Below are positions 12,547-23,254 of a DNA stretch of 64,000 nt, piece by piece. Below the pieces are notes generated by a model, which was not told the origin of the DNA, ran no database searches, and saw only the letters and a list, made by a program, of their open reading frames with translations. Source of the DNA: Sipunculus nudus (Eukaryota > Annelida > Sipuncula > Golfingiida > Sipunculidae). A program made the position numbers and the translations under genes. Location of the stretch: contig CM049322.1 of the NCBI GenBank assembly GCA_026874595.1, positions 37,941,340 to 38,005,339 of the forward strand, read 5' to 3'. How positions within the stretch are numbered: position 1 is the first letter of the stretch; each line of letters begins with the position of its first letter.

Positions 12547-15500
12547 ACCTAATATATATGTTTTTCTATATATAGGTTATACTATATATAGGTTATACTA
12601 TAAAAAAGTTATACCATATATAGGTTATACTATATAAACATATATATATATTATATTATACATAGATTATATTATATACTATTTCACAATGGGTTATAAC
12701 ATTTATGTTATGATCAATTATCGTTCATTCATTTTCTTCATTAACACGTTAACCACGCAGTCAACGAGTTAGCAGACTACAACTATCCTCACCAAGACTG
12801 ACCATCATCATCACCATCAGACATCATCATCCGACCATTAACTATTTACCATTTTCTTTATATTAGGCGAAAATAAAAAAAAAAGATATGGTTTTCAGGC
12901 ACTTTTTTCAGAAATCAATGCGGGCGGGCAGTTTATTATTTTTATTTTTTTTGTATGTTTCGATAAAAATGTCAAATGATAAGGGAAAAGCATGATAATA
13001 ACAGATTTATTTTGCTAAACAAGTAAAAGCACTACATAACAAAGGAAATTGGATGATTTAATCTTCTTGAAAAAAAAATGTCCGAGTGGCTGCTGCTCAC
13101 AATTGGTAAGTTTCTATTTAAAATCAAAATGAAAATTTTTGATGTGCGGGTTTGAAATTGATGCGGGCGGTGCCTGAGAACCATACCTTTTATTTTTTTG
13201 GCCTTAGTTTTACCATCCAGAAAATATAATTACCATCACGATATCCCTGGACAGTAGCCATTATGAAAGTCTCCATTATATTTCATTTGAGTAAATTGTG
13301 GCTTACATAAGTTGGCAATTTTACAATTGAAAATAGTGTATACTGTTAAACCCACATGTGGCTTCTTTGTGCGCAAGTAACCAGAATCAACCTTTAATTC
13401 GCAGCAAATAATACAATTTTTTTAGATTTCGGTTTGGTACTTTAGGTCCCGGTGTCATGTTCGCTTTCCTGGCACATTTCGTGCATGCGACCCCGATAAG
13501 ATTCCAAGTGTGGCGCCCCTTGCAGGACCCCTTGAAAACTAGATTTCAACTTATCTACGAGCTTCGGTATATTCCAAGACAACGGGAATTGTTCCAGCGG
13601 TTAGAGGTAAGGGCAAATTAAAATTCCTTCATACAGTGAACAAGACTGGTGCTACAATGACAGCTACAATGCTATCATTCTTATACTTTGTTTTAAATAG
13701 ATAAACACATGAAATTGGAAATTGTGCACATCCTTGGTGTCAAAAAGGTAATATAGTTTATATATCCATCACAGTGAGTGAATGAATATATTCTTATTCA
13801 CAGGGATTTATTTGACAGAATATTGTATTATTTAATTACAGATACATGTAGGCATATATATAATATATTTATATCAAATATATTTTAAGTATGATAAATC
13901 CCTTTTATTATCTACAGAGACACACAAACATGATTTGCTGCAAAAAAGATTTTCAGAAAACATTAAATTAAATTGACTGGAAAATATTGCCCATAAGTTT
14001 CAGCAGTCAGGATCTTTAGGTCTCACATGAACTATGGCAAACTTTAAGAAGATCTACATACTTTTCGGTATGAGTAACTATAAAAAGAAGCAATGAGCTA
14101 TGTTAGCTTAATGGGAAGGCTATGCCCTGCAACCGTGTATATCTTGCAGACTTAAGAGGTTCATCGGTGTTATCGGTGCAGATACTGTAGACACCGGGCC
14201 GGTTGACACCAGGATGTAAAAATGTAGCCCCGAACCAAATTTAAAGGCGGTTATCTCATTCCAAAAAGAAAAATCTTAAGCAAAAGTATATATATTTTAC
14301 TTTCCCCTCTTCTCAGATAAGAATTCCGGGGAATGAATGTTTCCGGGTCCAGCAGGGAGACCGTATCGCCTTTATGAACGAGGAGATTTACAGTGCTCTC
14401 GGCTACAACTTCGTCACCGACCAGAAAGTTGACCTCACCTTTACCAACGTGGATCAGGACTATCCCGCAGTGAATTCAACGGCTACCTATGATTCGTTGC
14501 CGTTGCCCTACACATTTGCATTTGGTGCTGCATACGACTCAGGTTTGTATCGGGAAACTTGAGCCCAAAAATAACTAGAATTTAGTCTTAAAAAATACCA
14601 TATGTTTGTTTAAGAAGATGTGTGCCGGTGGTCTTTGCCTCTATAGCAAAACGAGCATTAATATTTGTGTAACAATATTCAGTCATTTTGTTTCTGATAT
14701 ATATTCAGTTCCCCTAGACTGATTGGTACAGTACTTTATTTGCCAACATTTGAGAAGATATCAGTCATAGATTATGCAAAATATCTAATCAATATTCATG
14801 GAACTGGATATGTGATGACTCAGATAAAAAATATATTTGAAGTTAAATTAAGAAAATTTTCACCGACTGTTTTTCAAGAAACATAAATTTCAGCCTTTTA
14901 TACATCAATTCCTTTGTCAAACATTTTTTTTCTTGTTACAAATTATTATAAGTAAACAAAAAATGTAAAATGAATCTTTATATGTATTTCAAACATATGC
15001 CCTATTTTTGGGAACAAAATTGATATAACGAATAATTGTAAAAATCGAGATTCATTCATACATAAAATATATCGAAAATTTTGGAAATAACACCTTCTCT
15101 TAGTGAAGGGTGAACTGAGCATTTTTCTATCACCTTTCCCAGAAACGGGTTTTTACATCGGTGGTCCCGTGTGCCGGTCGGGATTGACGTTTCCTTTCGC
15201 TCCCGTTGTGGTTACCCCCACCCCATCGATTGTACCCCTCATTCCAGGACCAAAAGGAGACAAGGTGGGTATCCTTCAAGTGACGCACGCACGCACGGAC
15301 ACGAAGTTACAAAAAAAAAAAAAACACATGTGCTGATACGTTGTGGCTAGGTGCACTTAAAACTGTTACACATGCGGACGGACGCACACAAACACACACA
15401 AGCATTTTTTTTAATATGAACCAGTTATTTTATTACAATTGCTGCGTGAAACATTATTAGTATAATAAGGTTTAATTAGAAAGGGGTAATAATTCATCTT

Positions 15501-17183
15501 TCATCAATAGATTTCAGGCAGAAAATAAATATCGTAAATAGGGGTAAAAGCTGTGTTTTTTTAAAATATGGTAAAATAAATAAAAGATAAATATTATTTT
15601 CCAAGTAAAATCTCGAAATTAGGACCGCAAACGGGACGTGATAAAGTGTTTGCATATTCGAGGTTGTCATCAAAGCGGTGATATAATAATTGGACATAAA
15701 AAAATGGTCGTTAATTTAAGGTGGTTGCTGAAACGAGGTGGTCGTAAAGAGAGATATTACTGTATGCTATTTCAGGGTGACCGCGGTGAGCCAGGCAGGA
15801 TGGGAACTCCGGGACGTCCGGGGCCGGTAGGTCTTAGGGGTCCTTCAGGACCACAGGGGCCCCCAGGACCTGCAGGACCAAGGGGAGATAACGGGCCGCC
15901 GGGGGAAAAAGGGGATAAAGGTGATCCGGGACCGAGAGGACCGCCAGGACCACCTGCGAAATCTGGGGGAAATGATATCGATGACTCCGATCCCGCGACT
16001 GTGGAAGAAATAGGTAAATACAGATGAGTCAATGCAGTTTCTCCTCACGCAGCGGTTATACACTGCAGTCGTGCCCGATCTCCTTTTGTTTTAACCGTTG
16101 CTTTGTATAGCCAGGTTCTCTGGGTTACACCAGGGTGGACAAAGAGCAAAGAAATGTAATCAGATCACTAAGAACGTGGTAGCGCTAGGTGCATCTAACT
16201 TCAAATTTTAAACATGGAACACCCCGCTCTCCCTGGTCTAATATCTAGGCCCTGTGTAAGAACCGGTGTGATTAGACCAACGAGAGCGGGTGTCAAATGT
16301 TTAAAGTTTGGAAATGGATGTAATTGTTGTGTAATAGAGACAATCTTGCTATACAAAGCAGCGTTTAAAACAAAAAAGAGATCTGGGACGACGGCAGTGC
16401 CTAAGCAGGCCCCTGGTAAATAACATCGTACAAAACAGAAATTGATTTCTTGAAATTTATTTTAGAATATTATACATTTATGCACACGGTATGAGGCCTC
16501 CGAATATGAATGCATATTTTTTATTAGGTGTTATAAATTAGTGCCTATTTATTCAAAATCAATAACATATTTGTTGGTTTTCATAATCTCTAGCTTATAA
16601 CAAGAATTTCTGAGTCTAACCATTGATATTTTTATTTGTTACTTATTATTTAGCATTGCGATGAAGCTATGTTTATTTAAAACACAGTCTATCCGAATAA
16701 TTTATAAACATTATCTTTTATCTAATGGCAGGATTATACCAGAGGTAGGTCGAATCGTACCATTGTTGTAGTTCAGTAATATTACTAACCGTAAAGTTTT
16801 CTTTATCCGAAATCCGTTTCTTCGAACAGCTGTATATGTGTTGTCTTTCCTAGAATCTCATTATTGCAGTACATTATATTATTCATGTCACATTACAGTT
16901 ACTCCGAACACTGTTTATCCGAAATCTGTTTATCCTAACTTTTTCTACAGAATGTCAAGCATGCAACCAGGGTCTGCTGACACCGACCATTATTCTGGCC
17001 ATCATCATCTGGGCCCTCGTTCTGACACTCCTGATGCTCATCCAGCTCTTTATAATCACGCGCGTGCGCAGTGAGAACTATGCTCTGGCCAAGTTGACGA
17101 AGCTCAAGGGAACGCACTGGGACGGAAGTACAACCGGCATTGACGGACTGACCATGGAAACTGAAGCAGCTGAGGGAACTTGA
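9286..17183 (+). CDS. two-module extracellular / collagen-repeat / C-terminal transmembrane protein (5' end missing)
   Basis: Nine exons (9286-9548, 10907-11129, 11450-11557, 12380-12475, 13446-13606, 14317-14542, 15143-15264, 15776-16013, 16951-17183) join in one frame, all with GT-AG borders, giving 555 complete codons and a TGA. Order: module 1 (exons 1-3), module 2 (exons 4-7), 22 Gly-X-Y triplets (exons 7-8), an ECQAC stretch, one hydrophobic helix of about 26 residues, a basic stop-transfer TRVR and a tail of about 50 residues. The modules share GPLAA-KRVFL, an -PI--QVWRP- strand and GDRI-FM, plus two equally placed cysteines each. NDT and NST sequons suit an outside location. It is predicted to be a trimeric type I membrane protein. 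The first exon starts in mid-codon, so signal-peptide exons lie upstream, unseen. The module is one I cannot name; the function is unknown. Confidence 0.85.
9549..10906 (+). other. intron 1 with giant trinucleotide repeat
   Basis: An intron of 1358 bases; about 950 bases of it are CAT/CAC-type trinucleotide repeat. The splice sites agree with the phases of both neighbouring exons. Confidence 0.75.
9826..10785. repeat. imperfect (CAT/CAC)n array with higher-order units
   Basis: Almost every triplet is CAT, CAC or a one-base variant. A non-repetitive marker, CAACGTCATTGCTACCATCA, recurs at about 10156, 10362, 10503, 10574 and 10671. The array has therefore grown by duplicating blocks of roughly 70-210 bp, not only by single-triplet slippage. 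Long frames exist on both strands only because the triplet array lacks stops. Confidence 0.9.
10907..11129 (+). CDS. exon: second half of module 1
   Basis: The acceptor is TATTTCAG and the donor TATAG|GTAAAT; it enters in phase 0 and leaves in phase 1. It contains KDC, then [10 protein letters not shown], an NDT sequon and FALAAVYD. The same order ([18 protein letters not shown]) occurs in exon 6 of module 2. Confidence 0.85.
11450..11557 (+). CDS. exon: end of module 1 and linker
   Basis: A phase 1-1 exon of 108 bases. It carries [10 protein letters not shown], whose cysteine corresponds to the GPVC of exon 7, then a Pro/Thr/Ala/Val-rich linker ending TTPGSR. The donor is GAG|GTATGA. Confidence 0.8.
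12380..12475 (+). CDS. exon: start of module 2
   Basis: A phase 1-1 exon of 96 bases with acceptor TTCTTACAG and donor CAAG|GTATGG. It contains the [11 protein letters not shown] block that aligns with exon 1. Confidence 0.8.
12512..12660. repeat. (TA)n and AT-rich minisatellite in intron 4
   Basis: TA run at 12512-12542. About four imperfect copies of a unit reading TATAGGTTATACTATA follow at about 12565-12640. Confidence 0.85.
13446..13606 (+). CDS. exon: module 2, QVWRP strand
   Basis: The acceptor is GTACTTTAG and the donor TTAGAG|GTAAGG; phase 1 in, phase 0 out. It encodes [18 protein letters not shown] and a YIPRQREL stretch, aligned with the last two thirds of exon 1. Confidence 0.85.
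14317..14542 (+). CDS. exon: module 2, GDRIAFM half
   Basis: The acceptor is CCCCTCTTCTCAG and the donor TCAG|GTTTGT; phase 0 in, phase 1 out. It carries [12 protein letters not shown], an NST sequon and FAFGAAYD. It is nearly the same length as exon 2 (226 against 223 bases), as expected from module duplication. Confidence 0.87.
15143..15264 (+). CDS. exon: end of module 2 and first collagen triplets
   Basis: The acceptor is CACCTTTCCCAG and the donor AAG|GTGGGT. It begins GFYIGGPVC, runs through a Pro/Val/Thr-rich linker and ends GPKGDK, the first two Gly-X-Y triplets. Confidence 0.85.
15776..16013 (+). CDS. exon: collagen Gly-X-Y repeat
   Basis: The acceptor is GCTATTTCAG and the donor ATAG|GTAAAT. 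Twenty Gly-X-Y triplets run without a break, rich in GPP, GPR and GDK/GEK (the last type favours trimer stability). They continue the two triplets of the previous exon. A short acidic spacer ([12 protein letters not shown]) follows before the membrane exon. Confidence 0.93.
16061..16400. mobile_element. fold-back MITE in intron 8
   Basis: The left arm 16061-16110 and right arm 16349-16400 are inverted copies: CACTGC-GTCGT-CC-GATCTC, then TTTTGTTTTAA, then GCTTTGTATAG, with few mismatches. A second, inner inverted pair lies at about 16221-16241 and 16270-16291. A half copy sits at 26461-26580. There is no coding capacity. It lies wholly inside an intron of the collagen-module gene. Confidence 0.75.
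16951..17183 (+). CDS. last exon: transmembrane helix and cytoplasmic tail
   Basis: The acceptor is CTTTTTCTACAG, entered in phase 1. It begins ECQAC, then a hydrophobic helix ([20 protein letters not shown] and on), then [17 protein letters not shown] and an acidic, Gly/Thr-rich end before TGA at 17181-17183. Positive charges straight after the helix place this end in the cytoplasm. Confidence 0.9.
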
Positions 17184-17284
17184 AACGGCGGGCAGAATAA
17201 GGGAATAGGATTAAATTAATGAAATTTATTAAAATTATGAAAGATCTTGTCATAGATTGGCAGATGTGATATATTTGATCTTCA

Positions 17285-17337
<53 letters not shown>

Positions 17338-17531
17338 CATTTTTAGACATTAGCCATGAACATGCTGCACTGATTCTGTACAGAGATAGATAGGTATAGA
17401 CTGTGGGCAAACGATTGAAATTATTTCAGCAACATCACCGGTTTGCTACTGTAATGGTTTTATATTTTCTGGCGAGGTTTGATAATGTCTTTTCCATGGA
17501 GAGTATACACACATACACACACACACACACC

Positions 17532-17568
<37 letters not shown>

Positions 17569-18154
17569 CTTATATATGCCATATGACTCATGATTGTTTC
17601 TGATTAAATGTATTATATAAAAAATGATTACATGTACATATGTACAGCAAGCTTACCGTTTGTATAAATTGTTATGTTCTCACCATGTATAGGACCTTCC
17701 TAGATATATCCCGTATCTCATATTTTTTATAACCATGCCATCAAGCTGCTTATTCTTGTAAAATTTACCTATTTTATGCTTCTATGAACGGACGTATGGC
17801 TCGTAAAGTGGCCAGTGGACAGAGTATACAGTAAAACCCCACAAAGATGACAGTGTAATGGTTGCTGGAAGTCTGTCGCATTTACGAAGTCTTACTGTAT
17901 TCATATGTTTAGTGCTTTTGTGAGACATCTTTGTGAACTTGTCTTCACTTATGGATTGCCAAATAGATAAGTATCTTTAATGAAGTCTCTTCTTATGGAC
18001 ACATTGTTATTAGGAACACTTGGAAAGTATACTCCGGAGGTTTGCAACATTCCTTTCTTACACAGTCTGCTTTCTATAACTTATTTCATCCGTTATATCC
18101 TATGCCTGTATTGGAATATTTTTTTTCTTTATAGCTTCATTTTAAACACATGAT

Positions 18155-18188
18155 GGGGGGTGGGGGGGGGGTGGGGGGGGGGGGGGGG
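18155..18188. repeat. G homopolymer with two T interruptions
   Basis: Runs of 6 to 17 G separated by single T bases; a possible G-quadruplex former. Confidence 0.9.
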
Positions 18189-18482
18189 TCGAGATGTGCT
18201 ACATATATTAAGCGGTAGAAGTTTGAACGCATGGGATAAATTATTATACTTTCATGTGTGTGATTGTCTATTGGAGGGCGTCCACTGAAAACATTGATAG
18301 ACATATAGGAAGGACGTTCCGCCATTTTGTAATGCTGACCTTTGACCCTTACTATCATACATTGCGCGTCGCGAGATGCCGAAATGATCTATCATTATAT
18401 GGTTTACTTCTCAGCAAGACATTTTATTACGTTTACACTTCCTTGATGGTATTTATAAATACATCTGCTCATACTAAATTTG

Positions 18483-18488
18483 AATAAA
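18483..18488 (+). promoter_or_regulatory. candidate polyadenylation signal
   Basis: AATAAA about 1.3 kb after the stop codon of the collagen-module gene. An ATTAAA near 17604 is an alternative. Confidence 0.4.
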
Positions 18489-18539
18489 GCAATTTTTATA
18501 TCATATGATTTTTAAATCTGACTAAGGTTCAGTGAGACA

Positions 18540-18547
18540 ACCAGTCA

Positions 18548-18578
<31 letters not shown>

Positions 18579-18580
18579 TA
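18540..18580. repeat. (GA)n tract
   Basis: Short interrupted GA run. Confidence 0.85.
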
Positions 18581-19531
18581 GACCTAGGCAGACATACCTT
18601 TATGAAAATGGGACATTTTTGTATATAGTGCAATTGGGAACAATAACAAGACCAGGATCGCTGATCAAGTCAGCTCTTTCAGAAGAAATCCCTTATAGGC
18701 CACTTTGCTTCCGCTCCATCGGACTATTATGACATGAATACTATTGTAGTCATGGTCCAGTCGCTAGCAAAACGAATACCAGCCCAGCGAGGACCGCCAT
18801 AAAGCCAGTGTTGTTACAGCACCTCACGTCAATAGGCCAGTGTGCGGGGTGGGGTGTAAGAAATTATAGGTTGATTAAGTGGAAACAATGTGGGAGCGTA
18901 ATATGGCCTATTTGAAGTAAGGGTAACCACGACTTCTGGGCTCCTTCACACGTCTCATTACGGCGCAGCTGAATTTCCTCTTAGATCTTGTGACAACTGT
19001 GCTTGAAAGCTTGGACCCCTTTATCCAAGGTGTATCAAACAGTAGCTTCTGAATGGTTGTTCCGAACGCTGACGGTTCATAGGAGTGGTTTTATGGAACA
19101 AAAACTGTGAGGAAGGCTTGAGGATAAGTTCTTGGACAGATGCTCGGCTAGTCGCCATCTCAGTACTCACGAGTAAGCCACACAAGGCACCGTGGCTTCT
19201 AATTACACCTGGGGTGTAGGTATAAATGTAGTGAAGATGGTAATGTCGTCCGTTCAAGTGTGTTGCATTTGAGCTATTTCAAGTCAAATTACATCAACAT
19301 GGGTGTTATCTACCTTTCAACATCCTTGGTTGAATAAACTTTAATATCGGGGTCATTCTTGAAACATAAGAAACCAATATTGTACGATCTGCTGCATTGG
19401 CTCCTTGTGAAGCAACATTTAAGATGAAAAGGGGGTTTATAGTCCGATATCACCGACAATGTCGGTTTTTATCCGACGTACTCTTTGCCTTCCTGGTCCT
19501 CCTGTTCGTTCTTTTAGCTTTTCTAGGCTCC

Positions 19532-19677
19532 CTTAGGAGCATACAACCAAGAAGTTACAGACGTCACTAGAAGGTTATTCGTTCTGCATATGCTTTACGC
19601 CCATCTTAGGAGCATACAACCAAGAAGTTACAGACGTCACTAGAAGGTTATTCGTTCTGCATATGCTTTACGCCCAT
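19532..19677. repeat. perfect 73-bp tandem duplication
   Basis: The 73 bases from 19532 to 19604 are repeated without a visible mismatch at 19605-19677. The sequence just after it (ACCTGACCAGTACCCATTCA and on) resembles widespread invertebrate repeat tails, so the block may sit in an old mobile element. Confidence 0.93.
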
Positions 19678-20297
19678 ACCTGACCAGTACCCATTCACTC
19701 CTGGGTAAAGAGAGCGCCTCCTTCTGGTAAACACTTTGACTAGACGTCCTACCGCGGAAATTGGTCATATCAACGCAAACCCAAACCTTGCTGTCACATG
19801 TTCAGCGCAAAAAAACCATTACGCCCCCACGTTCCAAGATCTCAGCCAGGTAGACTACTCTATCATTGCACCACAGATATCACCTCAAATATCTTTGCCA
19901 TATATTGCAACTCGCGAAAGCTTTGCATTCTTCATCTCCCCAACAGAAGTAGGATGTCTTAAAAGCATTAAACAAGTGTGGAGCCAAGTAATTCAGAAAA
20001 TTTGCAGCTATGTTATCTCTTGTCATTTGTTTGCTGTGTTTAGTTATTCCTTTCAATTCTTGAAATGAAATCTCTTGTAGCGACAAATAGTTTTCCGTTA
20101 TAAATAAGTTATATTTTTTTTGTTTGCCTTAGTATGCGTTAAAAATAAAGAAAATTAAATTAAAAACAGCTTTCTCAGGTGTTATTTGATATATTTTAGG
20201 AAACTGTGTAAATGCAACATTGTTTTTAAACATTCGTTGTTTTTTTAAAATAGGCTTTTATAATAAGTTTATAATAAAAAGAAAATGCACAACCATG

Positions 20298-20317
20298 CAC
20301 ACACACACACACACACA
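20298..20317. repeat. (CA)n microsatellite
   Basis: Short CA run. Confidence 0.93.
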
Positions 20318-20954
20318 TATATAAATGTGATAACTGAGGCTCTGTAATCAGTTTGATATTAGTATAGATTTAATGTCAACACAAGCGGCGCGTATTCAAT
20401 CTCGGCTTGTGTCCGAGCATTTTTCTCATAATGATACAGTAACAGAATCAATAATTTTTACAATTAATGACACGTCATTGAAAGTTCCTTTCAACAGATA
20501 TGAATGGAGGGAAACTCATAAACCTTTATATAAGTTTATATGTTTTTGCAAAATTCTGATTGAATATTTATGTGGAACATGGCCCGACATGTAATGGTTA
20601 GTGGAAACTGTTCTGTTGTTGCTGCGTAATCCTGCATATACCGAACGCTTTGTAAGTATAAATGCAATAGGATCGATTGTGCCATGAGCTTGGCATGGCG
20701 ATAAAAATATTGCCATCATATGTCCTTTGTTCCATCTCATAATGAGGAGTAAAGGAATTGCGCATGCGCGAGATATGATAATATATTAACGCCCGTCTCC
20801 ATTTCAGTTTTCTTTGTACATTGGACAGGACCATTTCAGAAGTATTAAGTCGCTACCTAGACTTTGAAGATTACTTTTCAATTCAGCAATACAGCATCTT
20901 GTATTTTAAGCACATAATCTATTATTTGCTACAGCATAGGTAAAAGCAGCCAGG

Positions 20955-20986
20955 TTACGTCACAAGTACCGACACTAATTACGTCA
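20955..20986 (+). promoter_or_regulatory. paired TTACGTCA (CRE/ATF-like) sites
   Basis: TTACGTCA occurs at 20955-20962 and again at 20979-20986, 24 bases apart in the same orientation, about 55-85 bases before the ATG of the PAN-domain gene. The word is one base from the palindromic cAMP response element TGACGTCA. Its role is inferred. Confidence 0.4.
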
Positions 20987-21039
20987 TACTCTTCATCGTG
21001 GTACATTTTTAATTGTGTAGAGCCAGGATCATAACAGCC

Positions 21040-22491
21040 ATGGAGATATGGCCCACCAGAAGCGCAATTTTAATCATCATGCATATCGGGTTCACGGAAT
21101 CAACCCTGTACAAAAGATACGGGTATTTTGTGGAGACACGAGTGCAAAAGGAAAAAATCTGTGTCACACAACTCAAAGGGGTATCGATGGCTCATTGTGG
21201 AATTGCATGTATTTCTTATGATACATGTCGCGGATTTTCCTACCAAATTGAAGTACAAAATGTGGATTGCTGTTTGCTGGAGAATGTTAAAAAGGACCCG
21301 ACGAAGAATGGAGTACCAGGCATGATGACCAGAGTACCCCGTAAAGGTAAACTTACTCACACACAAACGTAGACACACACCACAGACACGTATGCCATCG
21401 ACCGTTTTACTTCTGTTATTGGATACAGATACCTTAAATTCCGTATTGTTTTAGACTGGGGAGTATGTAACGACTAATGTGGCAATTTTGAACACAAGTC
21501 CATTTGGGTTTGAGCATCAGTGTTCTCCTGTGGCGAGTACCTTTCGGTGAGTCACATTAGTAAGAATTGCCAGTTCGGGGAAGAAATGCCAGTTTGCCTA
21601 ATCATTAGGTATGCCAGATCAGGCGTGTTATATACTTAGTTAGTAGTGACAGATGTGGGACGGATAAAAAAACATCGTGTTTTCATCTCTTATCGACTAA
21701 ATTTGACTGAAATAAATGTTATTCCCTAAATATATGTTTCCAAGAAACTAAGTATAAACCTATCTGTGTTACATGGATTGTTCAGACAGTTTAACCAATC
21801 CCGACAATCCATGGCTCCATGACTAGGATGGTTTTGTAAGGGGGTTTGTGAGAAAACCGGAGAAGCCGAAAAAAAAACAACGGCCCTTGGTGGGCAACTA
21901 CAACCCAGTATTTTACCCGTGGACTATCCAGGCCCAATTGTTTTTCATGTTGTCTACGAAAATCTTCTTTTGTTTAAACAGGGAAATACAGACGTGTCCA
22001 GGATGAAGCGGATATAAAAAGCATCGCATTTAACATACCCATGCCGAGTTTTGAGACGGGGTAAGGTTGAGGGCACTGCTGCAATCAAACGGAAGAACAA
22101 GAATTAGAACTGGAAGGAAACCATTTTTTTGTACAAAGCGACACGATTATATGGTATCATTTATTTTAAATTGCTGTTGACAGTCTTGTTCAAAACTCCA
22201 CCATGAGAGCTTAAGACTTGTATCCAGTGATATACACACTGCTGTCGAACTTATTTAAAAGAGTTGTTATGTCATTAGTACCAGTCTTGATTATTTCATC
22301 TTTTAATAAACTCTGTATCTTCTCACAGACGGTGGTACCACCATCCTTACCCAACCCCCGAAGTTTGTAATATGGAAGCAAGTAAGACAATTGCCAACTG
22401 TTGGCAGTTACTTTCAGTCAACTTCCCTGCTTATTTCCATTCCGATCTATTCAAAATGCACATTTTGTTAACTTTGATGCTTGAAATATAG
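21040..22491 (+). CDS. secreted PAN/apple-domain protein, three exons
   Basis: Exons 21040-21346, 21982-22060 and 22329-22491 join to 182 codons plus TAG. The ATG sits in a strong context (GCCATGG). Residues 1 to about 21 look like a signal peptide (SAILIIMHIGF core, then TES). Residues about 25-100 have the PAN/apple pattern: CVTQ, then a CGIACISYDTCRGFSY stretch (C-x3-C-x5-C-x-GFSY) and CC-LLEN. PAN modules are extracellular protein- or carbohydrate-binding folds, often many in molluscan secretomes. Splice sites are AAAG|GTAAAC, AACAG|GG, ACGGG|GTAAGG and TCTCACAG|AC. If the second donor is not used, an in-frame TAA at 22062 ends a shorter protein. Exon 3 is read only from frame and splice sites. 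The ligand is unknown. Confidence 0.58.
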
Positions 22492-22959
22492 AAACGTGTT
22501 CTTTTCCCAAAGTTTAAACAGTATCTCAAGATTTGTCCTGCATTTTAAAAAAAGATATATATTTTTAACTTTACCGGTACATTTTAAAAGGATGAAGGTA
22601 TCAATGAAGATGTATCCACAATTATTGCTTCTTACTAAAGAAATACAAATACCATGCAGGTGTGTGGATATGAACCTGAAAAGGGCATACGTACAGTTGT
22701 GTTGAAAAATTCCTTTTACCGACACCATCGACTAAATAGCAGCAAAAGCACGTTATATAATTATAAAAAGTACGGTTTCTATCACATGTTTTGCTCTCAT
22801 TGTGTACATAATTATTCTATATCTATTAATTACCATATTTGTCATGCCTTAAATTTTGTTATTGAAATAGATATGCAATCTTGTTGCTTTTTATAAATGA
22901 GCATTTCGGACATTGGTTAGAAGGTATCCTCTGCCAAAATGGCGCTTTTACGGTTGCTC

Positions 22960-22962
<3 letters not shown>

Positions 22963-23044
<82 letters not shown>

Positions 23045-23045
23045 C
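22963..23045. repeat. (TA)n microsatellite
   Basis: About 70 bases of AT plus an interrupted end. Confidence 0.95.
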
Positions 23046-23163
23046 ATACATGGGCTCCTTATGACTAATAAATATATTCTGGACACTCTAATGGACCTGT
23101 CAGCTAGCTATAAAAATGAACGAGATCTTGGTGTAAAATGGGTTCACATTCATGGATGTCTTT

Positions 23164-23254
23164 CCTGGATCAGGATCATGAGCCGGACCCACGCCAAAAT
23201 ATAATTAATTCTTCAGTGGCTTATTCCCGGGGTTTCCTGATAATTTCTTTCACG
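23164..23254 (-). repeat. dispersed repeat fragment (copy B)
   Basis: Reverse-complement relative of 8315-8396. It shares the CCTGGATCAGGATCATG core and the flanking CCAAAAT and GAAA-rich parts. Confidence 0.55.

Larger units (their letters stand above)
17184..18490 (+). other. probable 3' untranslated region
   Basis: No coding signal follows the stop. It includes (TA)n at 17287-17335, (AC)n and (TA)n at about 17513-17566, and a G-rich run at 18155-18188. The first canonical AATAAA seen downstream of the stop is at 18483-18488, so the transcript could end shortly after. Confidence 0.45.

Noticed and set aside
15772-16063. Minus-strand frames rich in Gly/Pro opposite the collagen exon
   Set aside because: They are antisense shadows of the Gly-X-Y codons; the plus strand has the splice sites and continues the gene.
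17826-17910. ACAGTAAAAC / GTCTTACTGT pair as a tiny inverted-repeat element
   Set aside because: The arms are only about 10 bases with mismatches; this may be chance in AT-rich sequence.
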